Origin: Gemmataceae bacterium
Lineage (GTDB): Bacteria > Planctomycetota > Planctomycetia > Gemmatales > Gemmataceae
Direction: 5' to 3'
Assembly: GCA_022616435.1 (NCBI GenBank)
Contig: JAKEET010000084.1
Location: 1 to 64,000 of the forward strand
Length of the DNA: 64,000 nucleotides
Made by a program: the position numbers and the translations under genes. Below are positions 1 through 9,549 of this stretch, in pieces; the stretch's first letter is position 1, and each line of letters starts with the position of its first letter. The notes under the pieces are model-generated. The model ran no database searches. It worked only from the letters and a program-made list of their open reading frames with translations, and was not told where the DNA came from.

Positions 1-102
1 CTATCACGAGGCGAACTATGTTACTAGGGGGTCGTATTCTCCCCTGTGGTTTCGGCAGCATTACATCGAGAGGAGAATCGAGGCTGAGAATGTCCCACGT
101 GC

Positions 103-2550
103 GTGAACAATGCGGATACGGCTGCTCCGAGCGTGAGCATGACCAGCCCGTCGAACGGCGCCACGGTATCGGGCAGCGTGAACCTGGCCGCCAATGCCTC
201 GGACAATGTGGGGGTCGTCGGCGTGCAATTTCTGGTGAACGGACAGGCGGTCGGATCGGAAGACACCGCGGCGCCCTACTCGCTCTCCTGGAACACCACC
301 ACGGTTGCCAACGGCAGTTACACGCTGGCGGCGCGGGCCCGCGACGCCGCCGGCAATGTCACGACCTCGGCCGGCGTCACCGTCACCGTCAACAACACCG
401 CCGCGCCGCCGGGGAACCCGTACGTAACCCCCTATGACACGTTCCCCAACTTCGGCGCTAATCCCACCGTCGTCAGCGCGGCGAGCGGAAACTGGTCGAG
501 TGCCGCGACCTGGTCCACAGGCGCCGCGCCGGGCGCCAACGACGTTGTTTCCATCGCCGGCGGCACGACGGTGACGTTCGACGTCGTCATGGCTGCCGCG
601 AACGCGGTCAAGACCGTCGTCGTCGAGGCGGGAGGCAAGCTTGCGTTTCACACGAACGCCAACACCACGCTGTACGTTTCCAACCTCGTCGTCCTGCCGG
701 GCGGCGAACTCACGGTCGGCACCGAGGCCGATCCGATCGAGGGCGCCGTCAAGGCCCAGATCATCTTCGCCGACAAACCGCTGGACACGAACTTCGATCC
801 GGCGCAATATGGCAACGGCCTGCTCGGCCTCGGCAAGGTGACCATGGTCGGCGCCGCCAAACAGGACACGTTCATTCGCCTGGCGGCCGAGGCGAACGCC
901 GGCCAAACGACCTTGACGCTCTCCGAGCCGGCAATCGGCTGGCAAGTCGGCGACAAGCTGATCCTGCCGGACACCCACCAGGTCACCGACTGGGAGCGGA
1001 ACACGAACTACCAGAACCAGCTGGAGCAACCCACCATCAGCGCGATTTCCGCCAATGGCTTGACCATCACGCTGTCGGCGCCCTTGGCCTTCAACCACAA
1101 GGGGGCCCGCGACATCAACGGCCATCTCGATTTCCTGCCGCACGTCGCCAATACGACGCGCAACGTCGTGGTCAGATCGGAAAGCGCGTCGGGCAACCGC
1201 GGCCACGTGCTGTTCACCTATCGTGCCGATGTGAACATCCAGTACGTGCAGTTCGGCGGCCTGGGACGGACCAGGGAAGGTTCGAACAACAACACGACCT
1301 TCGGCGCTGGCGGCAGCGTGACCCACGTCGGCACGAACCAGGAAGATCGCAATCCCGTTCAGTTCCGGCATCTGTTCGGTCCGACCACGGCGCAAGCGAA
1401 CGGCTTCCAGTACACGTTTGTCGGCAACGCCGTGACCTGCCCGCTCAATCCCATGCCGTTCATCTGGGGCATCAACGTCAACGACAGCCATTACGGCCTG
1501 ATCAAGGACAACGTCCTGTTCAACTGGGCCGGCGCCGCGTTTGTCACCAAGACCGGCTCGGAGACCGGCAATGTCATCGACCACAACATGGCGGTCCGCA
1601 CCACCGGCGATGCTCGGCGCGAGGATGACAATGCCCGCGCCGGCAGCGGTTTCTGGTTCCGCGGTCCCAACAACTATGTGCGCAACAACATCGCCACTGA
1701 CATCAACAGCGACGGCGGCGACATCTACAGCTACGGTTTCAACTTCTACGGGCGCTACGTCGGCACCGTGAACATCCCCGTGGCCCAAGGCTCAGATCTG
1801 TCGATCGCCAGCCAGCGGCAAGCGCGGAACATGAACAACACGCCGATCTTGCAGTTCGAGAACAATGAGGTGTATGGCGCCACCACCAGCGGGCTGTCGC
1901 TGTGGTGGCTTGGCACCGTTGATGACAACTTCTATGCCGACGCCCAGGAAAGCGTGGTCAAGGACTTCAAGGTCTGGCACCACGGCTTTGCCGGGCTGTT
2001 CAGCTACCCTGTCAATCGCGTCACGCTCGACGGCATGGTGGTGCGCGGGAACACTGCGAACCTGAGCGATGTCAATTTCCATCCTCGGGGCGTCTTCTTC
2101 AGCGACTACATGGGGCGCCAGGTGAAGATCGTCAACGCCAACATTCAGGGGGTCGCGACCGGAATCTTCACCCCATTCAACGTCGGCCGCGTTTCGACCA
2201 TGGACACAACGATCATCGAGAACAGTTACCTGGCCAACCTGGTCAATATCGCTGTCAGCCCGCCCCGCTCGATCAACGGCAGCGGCAATCTGTCACCCAA
2301 GAAGCTCGAGGTTCGCAACGTCACATTCGCACATCCGACCAACATCAGCCAGAGTCGCTGGGCGGATATCGACATGGATTACGTCACGAGCGACGTCAAC
2401 GGCACGGCGAACCACAACGTGGCCGACCTGGTGTTCGTCTACGACTACAACGGCAATGCCAACGACGATTTCGAGGTCTTCTACACGGAAAAGGCGCCGG
2501 CCGACGCAGTCAGCCGAACCTGGATCCGGGGCAAGGTCAGGGACTTGTAG
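103..2550 (+). CDS. G8-domain / parallel beta-helix protein, N-terminally truncated paralogue
   Basis: About 815 residues. Residues 1-105 form one Ig-like module (NADTAAPSVS start, DAAGNVTTS end) of the kind repeated in the large protein encoded at 34687-42507. Residues 120-240 form a G8 domain (WSSAATWSTG, then LVVLPGGELTVGT). The rest is a right-handed beta-helix with the CEMIP/TMEM2-like stretch MPFIWGINVNDSHYG. From residue 105 on it is closely similar to the next gene. Proteins of this fold bind or cleave polysaccharide at the cell surface; the substrate here is unknown. Unlike its neighbour it has no LEPRIVPA motif, no signal peptide and no PKD domains. An in-frame TGA at 85-87 blocks any upstream extension, so the GTG at 103 is the first possible start, and it lacks a convincing ribosome site. 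It is either a decayed or recombined copy or a protein that lost export. Confidence 0.75.
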   Translation: MNNADTAAPSVSMTSPSNGATVSGSVNLAANASDNVGVVGVQFLVNGQAVGSEDTAAPYSLSWNTTTVANGSYTLAARARDAAGNVTTSAGVTVTVNNTAAPPGNPYVTPYDTFPNFGANPTVVSAASGNWSSAATWSTGAAPGANDVVSIAGGTTVTFDVVMAAANAVKTVVVEAGGKLAFHTNANTTLYVSNLVVLPGGELTVGTEADPIEGAVKAQIIFADKPLDTNFDPAQYGNGLLGLGKVTMVGAAKQDTFIRLAAEANAGQTTLTLSEPAIGWQVGDKLILPDTHQVTDWERNTNYQNQLEQPTISAISANGLTITLSAPLAFNHKGARDINGHLDFLPHVANTTRNVVVRSESASGNRGHVLFTYRADVNIQYVQFGGLGRTREGSNNNTTFGAGGSVTHVGTNQEDRNPVQFRHLFGPTTAQANGFQYTFVGNAVTCPLNPMPFIWGINVNDSHYGLIKDNVLFNWAGAAFVTKTGSETGNVIDHNMAVRTTGDARREDDNARAGSGFWFRGPNNYVRNNIATDINSDGGDIYSYGFNFYGRYVGTVNIPVAQGSDLSIASQRQARNMNNTPILQFENNEVYGATTSGLSLWWLGTVDDNFYADAQESVVKDFKVWHHGFAGLFSYPVNRVTLDGMVVRGNTANLSDVNFHPRGVFFSDYMGRQVKIVNANIQGVATGIFTPFNVGRVSTMDTTIIENSYLANLVNIAVSPPRSINGSGNLSPKKLEVRNVTFAHPTNISQSRWADIDMDYVTSDVNGTANHNVADLVFVYDYNGNANDDFEVFYTEKAPADAVSRTWIRGKVRDL

Positions 2551-2696
2551 CCAGTCGAACGGCCGGAGGGGCGATCCGGGGCGAGACGAGCGCCAACTAA
2601 CCTAGCGCCAATCCAGATTGACATTTGCTGAACAGTGTCCACGCGCCCAGGTTTCGTTCGGGATGCTTCGGCATCCGGAAAACATCCTAGGGCGAT

Positions 2697-2725
2697 TTGA
2701 CAAGCGGGGTGGACCGCCCTAGATT
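2697..2725 (+). promoter_or_regulatory. sigma-70-type promoter for the second G8 gene
   Basis: TTGACA at 2697-2702, a 17-base spacer, then TAGATT at 2720-2725. The -35 matches the consensus fully and the -10 matches at four of six bases. It predicts a leader of about 245 bases before the GTG at 2979. The flanking inverted repeat CTAGGGCG/CGCCCTAG overlaps the promoter. Confidence 0.5.
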
Positions 2726-2864
2726 TGGGTTGTCCGACAAGCCACACAGACCCCCCATCCCGTCCCAACGTGTGGCTGCGGCTTCACCGTCTCGGCATCG
2801 CCTGAACAAAATGTGATCGTTGTTCCCATTCGAACCAGCCCAGCAAGCTGCGCGAGGCACGCCA

Positions 2865-2915
2865 TCGGCAATTTCGGTAATTGCCGAAGTTCAACCATTT
2901 CACAGGACGAAATGG
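2865..2915 (+). promoter_or_regulatory. two consecutive hairpins in the mRNA leader
   Basis: TCGGCAATT (2865-2873) pairs with AATTGCCGA (2879-2887) around a 5-base loop. CCATTTC (2895-2901) pairs with GAAATGG (2909-2915) around a 7-base loop. Both are perfect stems, and they end about 65 bases before the GTG start. No known riboswitch class was recognised. Confidence 0.4.
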
Positions 2916-2978
2916 AATGAGAGTTGCTATTCACCACTAGTTTTTGCCAACCGCTGCTTGGCGGGAGGAGCGAGCAAC

Positions 2979-5900
2979 GTGAAGACGCCCACCTATCTCG
3001 CCTCACTGCTCGAGGCATGCTTTGGTCGGTCTCGCCCTGCCCCCAAGCAACAGGCCGCTGCGTCAACTCGCCTTTCGCTTGACGAGCTTGAACCCCGCAT
3101 CGTGCCGGCCAGGAATCGATTGGTGCTGGACTTTGGCACCCCAGTCTCGGCGAAGGCGCCCGGCTTCGCGCGCGTTGCCGATGAAGCCTTCAGGCCCTCC
3201 CGCGGCTATGGTTTCACGAACGCCGCCCAGCTGCGGACGATCGACCGCGGCGGACCGGCCCTCACCCGCGATTTCCTCACCGGCCGCGTCGGCGTGTTTC
3301 GCGCCAACCTGACGCAAGGCGTGTACGTTGTCACGGCGTTTCTCGGCGACAAGAAGGGGTTCCGCGACTCGGTCCACATCGTGGCCGAAGGCGCCTATGT
3401 TGGCGCCGTGCCGCCCACGGTTCCCGGCCAGCACATCTCCCATAGCTTCTTGGTCCACTTGACCGACAAGCAGCTCAACCTGACCTTCGCCGGCAACAAT
3501 GGCCGCAAGTTTGCGCTCGATGGCTTGAAAATCGTGCCCTGGAATCTGACGGCGAACGCCGGAGCAGACAGGACCGCCCAGGAAGGTTTGGCGGTCACCT
3601 TGCAGGGCCAGGCCGCCGCCGAGGCGCCGTCCACGTATCACTGGAGCTTTGGCGATGGCTCCATCGCGATCGGCACGTTGACGCCCACCAAGCTCTACGC
3701 GGAGCAAGGGTCGTACCAGGTGACGCTGACCGTCACGGATGCTTTTGGGTTCGAGCGGCAGGACACGACAACAGTCACCGTGAACAACGCGGCCCCCACC
3801 GCCACGCTGACGAACGGCGGCAGCGTCAACGAAGGAAGCACGGGCAGCGTCTCCTTCAGCAATCAGTTCGATCCTTCGCTGGCCGACACGCTCGCCGGCT
3901 TCCGCTACAGCTACGACTTCGACAACAACAACTCCTTCGAAATCACCAACTCCACCAACGCTTCCGCCACCGTGCCGGCCGCCTACCTGGCCGACGGGCC
4001 GGGCTCGCGCACGGTGCGCGGCCGCATCATCGACAAGGACGGCGGCTTCACCGACTATGTCACCACGATCTCCATCAACAATGTGGCGCCGTCGGTCACC
4101 CTCGGCAACGTTTCGGGCGATACCAGCAACCCGACGTCGTTTTCCGCCACGGTCACGGATCCCAGCTCGACCGACACCGCGGCCGGCTTCACGTACTTGT
4201 GGAACTTCGGCGACGGCGGCACGAGCACGCAGGCCAACCCCAATCATCAGTATCTCGAGGCCGGCACCTACCAGGTCAGCGTGCGGGTCAGGGACAGGAA
4301 CGGCGGGGAAACGACCCGGAACGCTCAAGCCGACATCACGGCCAACGGCATCAATCCTTATGCGACACCGTGGGAGACGTTCCCCAACTTCGGCGCCAAT
4401 CCGACGATCGTGAGCATCGCCAACGGCGCTTGGTCCAGCTCCGCGACCTGGTCGGGGAACCGGACTCCGACCGCCAACGACGTGGTCGCCATCAACGGCA
4501 ACACGACGGTCCGCTTCGACGTGTCGATGGCGAGCGCCGATGCCGTCAAGACGATCGTGATCAAGGACGACGGCAAGCTGTTTTTCGACCCCAATATGAA
4601 CACCAAGCTCTTCGTCTCGAATCTGATCGTGCTGCCGGGCGGAGAACTGGAAGTGGGCACGGAGGCCAATCCCATCCCCGCCCACCTCACGGCGGAGATC
4701 AACTTTGCCGACAAGCCCTTGGACACCAATTTCGATCCATCGCAGTACGGCAACGGTTTGATCGCGCTGGGCAAGGTGACCATGGTCGGCGCTTCGAAAA
4801 GCGACACCTTCATCCGCTTGGCCGTCGAGCCGCGCGCGGGGGACACCACGCTGACCTTGTCCGAGCCGGCGATCGGCTGGCGGGTCGGCGACAAGCTCAT
4901 CCTGCCGGACTCGCACCTCGTCACCGACTATGAGCGGAACACCAACTACAGCAACCAGCTGGAAACGCTCACCATCCAGGATATATCGCCGGACGGCCTG
5001 GTCATCACGCTGCAAAGCGCGCTGGCATTCGATCATCGCGGCGCCCGCGACATCAACGGCGTTCTCGATTCCATGCCGCACGTCGCCAATCGTTCGCGCA
5101 ACGTAATCGTCAAGTCGGAAAGCGCCTCGGGCAACCGCGGCCACGTGATTTTCACTTACCGCGCCGATGTCAATGTCCAATACGTGCAATTCGGAGGGCT
5201 CGGACGAAGCACGGGCAGCAACCAGGACGACCGGAATGCCATCCAGTTCCGGCACCTGCTCGGCCCGGCCGCGCCGCAAACGAACGGCTATCAATACACG
5301 TTCGTGGGCAACTCGGTGTTCTGCCCGCTGAATCCGATGCCCTTCATCTGGGGGATCAACGTCAACGACAGCCACTACGGCTTGATCGCGGACAACGTCC
5401 TGTTCAACTGGGCCGGCGCGGCGTTGGTAACCAAGACAGGGGCCGAGATCGGCAACGTCATCGAGCGCAATATCGTCATTCGCACGACCGGCAACGCCCA
5501 TCGCGAGGACGAAGACGCTCTCGCCGGCACCGGCTTCTGGTTCCGCGGGCCCGACAACTACGTGCGCGACAACGTGGCCACCGCCATCAACAGTGAAGGC
5601 GACGACATCTACAGTTACGGTTTCAACTACTACGGCCGATTCGTCGGCACGGTGCAGGTGCCCGTAGCCCAGGGATCGTCGCAGCGGCAATCGCGCAACA
5701 TGAACAACACGCCGATCCGGCAATTCGAGGGCAACGAAGTCTACGGCGCCTCGATCAGCGGGCTGTCGCTGTGGTGGCTCGGCACCGTCGACGACAACCC
5801 CTACGCCAACGCCCAGGAAAGCGTGGTCAAGGATTTCAAAGTTTGGCACCATGGATTCGCGGGAATCTTCAGCTACCCGGTCAACCGGGTCACCATCGAC

Positions 5901-6422
5901 GGACTGGTGGTGCGCGGCAACATCAGCGCCCTTGAGAACGACATCAATTTCAACAATGTGGGCATCTACTTCAGCGATTACATGGGGCACGATTTCGTCG
6001 TTCAAAACTCCGACATCCAGAACGTTCGCAATGGCATCTACGCGCCGATCAATGTGGGCCGAGTGCCGACCATGAATACGACGATCATCAAGGACTCCTT
6101 CCTCGCCAACATTACCAACATCATCGTGAGCCCGCCGCGCTCGGTTAACGGCAGCGGCGATCTCTCACCCAAACGGCTGGAGGTGAGGAACGTGACCTTC
6201 GCCCATCCACCAAGCATCAACCAGAACCAGTGGACGGACATCGAGATGGATTACGTTATCCAGGACAATGCGGGGACCAGTAATTTGAACGTCGCGGACT
6301 TGGTCTTTGTCTACGACTTCAACGGCGACCCTGATGACGACTTCCAAGTCTTCTACACGCAAACAGCGCCTGCCGATGCCGAGGATCGTGAGTTTATCGA
6401 CGGCAAAGTCAAGTACCTCTAA
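2979..6422 (+). CDS. large secreted protein: CBM-like, PKD x3, G8, beta-helix
   Basis: About 1147 residues. The GTG at 2979 is chosen because GGGAGGAG lies 8 bases upstream; a longer in-frame reading from 2820 has no such site. Residues 34-43 hold LEPRIVPA, a variant of the planctomycete N-terminal motif LEDRLVPA found on exported giant proteins. Then come a malectin/CBM-like beta-sandwich (about 45-190), three PKD-type domains (about 190-455, e.g. YHWSFGDGS, YLWNFGDGG), a G8 domain (about 475-590) and a CEMIP/TMEM2-like beta-helix to the end. The G8 plus beta-helix half duplicates the gene upstream. A surface or secreted polysaccharide-binding or -degrading role is inferred; no catalytic residues were assigned. 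It has its own promoter and a structured leader. The stop lies 57 bases before the FkbM gene. Confidence 0.85.
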   Translation: MKTPTYLASLLEACFGRSRPAPKQQAAASTRLSLDELEPRIVPARNRLVLDFGTPVSAKAPGFARVADEAFRPSRGYGFTNAAQLRTIDRGGPALTRDFLTGRVGVFRANLTQGVYVVTAFLGDKKGFRDSVHIVAEGAYVGAVPPTVPGQHISHSFLVHLTDKQLNLTFAGNNGRKFALDGLKIVPWNLTANAGADRTAQEGLAVTLQGQAAAEAPSTYHWSFGDGSIAIGTLTPTKLYAEQGSYQVTLTVTDAFGFERQDTTTVTVNNAAPTATLTNGGSVNEGSTGSVSFSNQFDPSLADTLAGFRYSYDFDNNNSFEITNSTNASATVPAAYLADGPGSRTVRGRIIDKDGGFTDYVTTISINNVAPSVTLGNVSGDTSNPTSFSATVTDPSSTDTAAGFTYLWNFGDGGTSTQANPNHQYLEAGTYQVSVRVRDRNGGETTRNAQADITANGINPYATPWETFPNFGANPTIVSIANGAWSSSATWSGNRTPTANDVVAINGNTTVRFDVSMASADAVKTIVIKDDGKLFFDPNMNTKLFVSNLIVLPGGELEVGTEANPIPAHLTAEINFADKPLDTNFDPSQYGNGLIALGKVTMVGASKSDTFIRLAVEPRAGDTTLTLSEPAIGWRVGDKLILPDSHLVTDYERNTNYSNQLETLTIQDISPDGLVITLQSALAFDHRGARDINGVLDSMPHVANRSRNVIVKSESASGNRGHVIFTYRADVNVQYVQFGGLGRSTGSNQDDRNAIQFRHLLGPAAPQTNGYQYTFVGNSVFCPLNPMPFIWGINVNDSHYGLIADNVLFNWAGAALVTKTGAEIGNVIERNIVIRTTGNAHREDEDALAGTGFWFRGPDNYVRDNVATAINSEGDDIYSYGFNYYGRFVGTVQVPVAQGSSQRQSRNMNNTPIRQFEGNEVYGASISGLSLWWLGTVDDNPYANAQESVVKDFKVWHHGFAGIFSYPVNRVTIDGLVVRGNISALENDINFNNVGIYFSDYMGHDFVVQNSDIQNVRNGIYAPINVGRVPTMNTTIIKDSFLANITNIIVSPPRSVNGSGDLSPKRLEVRNVTFAHPPSINQNQWTDIEMDYVIQDNAGTSNLNVADLVFVYDFNGDPDDDFQVFYTQTAPADAEDREFIDGKVKYL

Positions 6423-6479
6423 GCAGTTGTGACGAGCGAGCCTTGACAGTGACGTCAAAGTCCCTAGTAGTACACCATC

Positions 6480-7307
6480 TTGACGGTCCATCTTAAGAAC
6501 CTAATCAAGCGTGTCGTTAGGTTCCTTCCGAGCCGCTGGCAGCAGGCGATTCGGATGGCCCATTCGCGGTACGCGCTGCGCCGGGAACCTGCGCCACCGG
6601 AATTCGTCGTCCTCCGGCACTTCATCGAACCCGGCTGCCTTGTCGTCGATGCCGGCGCCAACATTGGGCTCTTCGCCAAGTTTTTCTCCCACTATGGGCC
6701 GCAGACCGAAGTCCTGTGCATCGAGCCAATCCCCACCACGTTTGCGCTGCTGAAAAACAACGTAGCCGCGCTTGGCCTCCATAACGTGCGGCTGGTTTCC
6801 TGCGCGCTTTCCGACCACGGCCACACGGTCGTCATGGAGATCCCGGAGGATCCCTCGGGGAATGCGCTGCATGCCTTGGCGCGGGTCAAATACAGCGATC
6901 CCAGCAAGCCGCCCCTCCGCAGCCACTTCACGGTCGAGGCCCGAACGTTGGACGATGTTCTGGCCAACGAAACGCGCCGGGTGTGTCTGGTGAAGTGTGA
7001 CGTTGAGATGCACGAACTTGAAACGATCCGAGGGGCCCGCGAACTGCTGCGTCGCGATCATCCAGCGCTCTACATCGAGATTCAGCCGGATTTTCCGACG
7101 AAGAAATCGCAATTGCCGGCGATCATCGAGCTGTTGACCCCCGAAGGCTATTCGCCGTTCTACTTTGTCAACAATCAACTGGTCGCGTGGACCGCGGGCG
7201 CAACTCCACTGGATATCTTCTTCCTGACCGATGAACATCTGCGTCGGCTGGCCCCGCACGGCATCGCGGTCGTCTCAGCCGAGCCGGCGGCGCGCCCGCC
7301 GATGTGA
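6480..7307 (+). CDS. FkbM-family SAM-dependent methyltransferase
   Basis: About 275 residues. The class I methyltransferase glycine motif VVDAGANIGLF lies near residues 53-63, the acidic end of the next strand is VLCIEP, and the family motif LVKCDVEMHELETIRGA lies in the second half, followed by YIEIQPDF. FkbM enzymes O-methylate sugars or other small substrates, and many sit in surface-polysaccharide loci, so a sugar residue of the local exopolysaccharide is the likely target. The start is uncertain: TTG at 6480 is the first candidate after an in-frame stop at 6468-6470, the first ATG is at 6555, and neither has a clear ribosome site. It is convergent with the operon on the opposite strand; only 40 bases separate the two stops and no terminator hairpin is evident. 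Confidence 0.88.
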   Translation: MTVHLKNLIKRVVRFLPSRWQQAIRMAHSRYALRREPAPPEFVVLRHFIEPGCLVVDAGANIGLFAKFFSHYGPQTEVLCIEPIPTTFALLKNNVAALGLHNVRLVSCALSDHGHTVVMEIPEDPSGNALHALARVKYSDPSKPPLRSHFTVEARTLDDVLANETRRVCLVKCDVEMHELETIRGARELLRRDHPALYIEIQPDFPTKKSQLPAIIELLTPEGYSPFYFVNNQLVAWTAGATPLDIFFLTDEHLRRLAPHGIAVVSAEPAARPPM

Positions 7308-7347
7308 ATGCGGTGGCCGGGACATCTTCGAACTGGCAGACGAGTCG

Positions 7348-8532
7348 TCAGCCGCGAATTCCAAACACGTGAATCAGCGGCAGGACCCCATTGCCAAACT
7401 GCTGGCTGACAAACACCCGCCTCGTCGCCGGATCCAAGGCGGCCCCGCCCAGAATCATGTTGGGCGTCGTGATCGGCAGCGGCATTTCCCACACGTCGTA
7501 CGGCCTCACCCTCCACGGCGGCGCCGCGCCCTTCTTGACCGCGAGCAGGTGGTTGGCGTCGTAGGCCCACACCTGGAAGAACGTCCGGCCGTCGCGCAAC
7601 ACCCAGCCTCCCGGCTTGTAGTCCGCCGTGCCATTGTTGTGAGTTCCGAAGAACAGTACGCTTCTGGTATGTGGAGGAAACACAACCCCGCGGATCGTCG
7701 TCATGCCGTTGTAATAGGGGTTCTTGGTGTCGATCTTGCCCAGCGGGTTCTTGAGCGGGTAATGCACCAGGTTGTGAACGGGGGCCGGGGTTTTGCCCAG
7801 GTTCTTGGGGTCAAAACCGAAGACCGCCGGACCGGAAGAAGTGCGGCTGATGATGGCCAGGGCTGCCTGCCCGGTCAGATACGGCGCGCCGATTTTTTTC
7901 TGCCATTCCGGCGGTACGGGGGCCATGTAGCCCGCCACGAAGCCGGCGCCGAGCCTGCCGACCTGAAACAGCCCTCTTGCTTCCGAGTTGAGATCGGTGG
8001 ATTCGAGCATGAAGTGGGAATCCACGGCTTTTCCCGGCCCGTCATAGTACACGTACGCCGTTCCGATCAGCTTCTTGTCCACCACCATCAATCCGCCGAT
8101 CTTTACGTTTCCATCCAGTGTCCAGCGCGGCAAGCGGCCGAGGATGCCCTTCAACGGCTGCAAGATGGCGGCCTCCGGCAAATCGGCGACACGTTCACTC
8201 TTCGTCAACGTCTTGGGAATCGAGACCTCGGCGACTTCTTGATGATGGTCGTGACCAACGAGGAACAGCGACTCGTTCAGCGGGTTGAATGCGAGGGCCG
8301 TGCCGCCATAGGCAAACGTTTGCTTGCCGGAGTCGGGACCGGGCAAGCGGAATGCGCCCAGGTACTCGAAGTCGTCCTTCTTGAGGAGCGGCAGTTTTTC
8401 CGGAACCTTCGCCGACTTCGGGGAAACTGCGGGGGTCTTCTTGACTTGCGCCGCAATTCGGCAATCCGCGACCAACAGGCAGCCGGTGACCGCCACGAAC
8501 ACGACGAATGTCCCAACACGCTTTCGGTGCAT
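7348..8532 (-). CDS. secreted protein of unknown function, possible beta-propeller
   Basis: About 394 residues. The ATG at 8532 is preferred (AGAGAG just upstream) over a TTG at 8559 that would overlap the epimerase. The N-terminus has a basic start and the hydrophobic stretch VGTFVVFVAVTGCLLVADC, consistent with a signal peptide. The body has regularly spaced beta-rich segments such as YLGAFRLPG, FNPLNESLFLVGHDH and GAALDPATRRVFVSQ, which recall beta-propeller proteins, but no named family was recognised. It is the last gene of the ten-gene polysaccharide operon, 17 bases after the epimerase, so a role outside the cytoplasmic membrane in the same system is inferred. Confidence 0.75.
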   Translation of the reverse strand: MHRKRVGTFVVFVAVTGCLLVADCRIAAQVKKTPAVSPKSAKVPEKLPLLKKDDFEYLGAFRLPGPDSGKQTFAYGGTALAFNPLNESLFLVGHDHHQEVAEVSIPKTLTKSERVADLPEAAILQPLKGILGRLPRWTLDGNVKIGGLMVVDKKLIGTAYVYYDGPGKAVDSHFMLESTDLNSEARGLFQVGRLGAGFVAGYMAPVPPEWQKKIGAPYLTGQAALAIISRTSSGPAVFGFDPKNLGKTPAPVHNLVHYPLKNPLGKIDTKNPYYNGMTTIRGVVFPPHTRSVLFFGTHNNGTADYKPGGWVLRDGRTFFQVWAYDANHLLAVKKGAAPPWRVRPYDVWEMPLPITTPNMILGGAALDPATRRVFVSQQFGNGVLPLIHVFGIRG

Positions 8533-8549
8533 GACGTCTCTCTTTCGCT

Positions 8550-9512
8550 TCAATGACAAGTCGACTGCGTCTGCTGTCTCGTCTGGCTTCGGATGTAGTC
8601 AAGGCACGCGCCCAGGCCGTCTTCCAAGCTGGTGCGCGGACGGTACCCAAGATCGGTCATGGCCGCGGCAATATCCGCCTGGCTGTGCTGCACGTCGCCG
8701 GCGCGCGGCTTGGTGTGCACGGGCTTGATCTCCGTCTTCAGGCATTGATTGAGAAGCTCCACCAGCCGCAGAAGCGAGGTGCGCTGGCCGCAGGCCACGT
8801 TATACAGCTTGCCCGGCGCCCGCGGCGCCGTGGCGGCCAGCAGGTTGGCCTGGACCGCATCGGCCACGAACGTGAAGTCGCGCGATTGCGTGCCGTCGCC
8901 ATGGATCGTCGGACTGCGGCCGGCCAGCATGGCTTCGATGAACAGCGGAATCACGGCGGCGTACGGACCGTGCGGCGACTGCCGCGGTCCGAAGATGTTG
9001 AAGTAACGCAGCCGGACCGTTTCCAGGCCGTAGACCTTGGTGAAGGCGACACAGTAGTGCTCGCCGGCGAGCTTGGCCGCGGCGTAGGGAGACAGCGGCT
9101 GCGGCGGATCGGTCTCGCGCTTGGGCAGCTCTTCCTTGTTGCCATAGGCACTGGAGCTGGCGGCATACACCACGCGCCGCACGCCGGCTTCGCGCGCCGC
9201 CGCGAGCACGTGCAGCGTCCCGGTGGCGCAGGCGTGGTGCGTGGCGATGGGGTCGGCGACACTGCGCGGCACCGACGCCAGCGCCGCTTGATGAAAGACA
9301 ATGTCCACGCCGCGCGTCGCTCGTTGGACCAGATCGAGGTCGATCACGTCGCCTTCGATCAGCTCGATCGACGAACGACTGCGCGCGAGGTTCGCTTTGC
9401 TCCCGGTCACGAAGTTATCGAGCACGCGGACCTCGTGGCCTTCGCCCAGCAGGGCATCCACGAGATGCGAACCGATGAAACCCGCGCCCCCGGTCACAAG
9501 ACATACAGCCAT
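8550..9512 (-). CDS. NAD-dependent nucleotide-sugar epimerase (GalE/WbpP-like SDR)
   Basis: About 320 residues. An extended short-chain dehydrogenase with the NAD-binding motif VTGGAGFIGSH at residues 5-15, SSSAYG near 119-124 and the catalytic Tyr-x3-Lys as YAAAK near 141-145. The sugar-side motif is RYFNIFGPRQSP. It probably interconverts UDP-GlcNAc and UDP-GalNAc, or UDP-Glc and UDP-Gal. The ATG at 9512 begins the conserved MAVCLVTGG; an upstream extension would only overlap the dehydrogenase gene. It lies 37 bases after the UDP-sugar dehydrogenase. The precise substrate cannot be told from the sequence alone. Confidence 0.88.
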   Translation of the reverse strand: MAVCLVTGGAGFIGSHLVDALLGEGHEVRVLDNFVTGSKANLARSRSSIELIEGDVIDLDLVQRATRGVDIVFHQAALASVPRSVADPIATHHACATGTLHVLAAAREAGVRRVVYAASSSAYGNKEELPKRETDPPQPLSPYAAAKLAGEHYCVAFTKVYGLETVRLRYFNIFGPRQSPHGPYAAVIPLFIEAMLAGRSPTIHGDGTQSRDFTFVADAVQANLLAATAPRAPGKLYNVACGQRTSLLRLVELLNQCLKTEIKPVHTKPRAGDVQHSQADIAAAMTDLGYRPRTSLEDGLGACLDYIRSQTRQQTQSTCH

Positions 9513-9549
9513 GGTTGCCTCAGAAAGATTGAATGGTTCCGTTTCTCGT

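Larger units (their letters stand above)
2551..2978. other. gene-free leader between the two G8 genes
   Basis: This 428-base gap carries the probable promoter of the downstream G8 gene and two hairpins in its leader, listed separately. No small gene with a ribosome site was recognised. An 8-base inverted repeat (CTAGGGCG at 2687-2694, CGCCCTAG at 2715-2722) overlaps the promoter and could be an operator. Confidence 0.5.

Noticed and set aside
61-1788. 575-residue open frame on the minus strand opposite the first G8 gene
   Set aside because: Arginine/valine/glycine-rich antisense shadow of a high-GC coding region, with no domain and no ribosome site.
3063-6005. 980-residue open frame antisense to the second G8 gene
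   Set aside because: A mirror of the codon bias of the sense gene, which has recognisable domains throughout.
6444-6473. Promoter before the FkbM gene (TTGACA with a weak TAGTAG)
   Set aside because: The -10 matches three of six bases only; read-through from the G8 gene is as likely.
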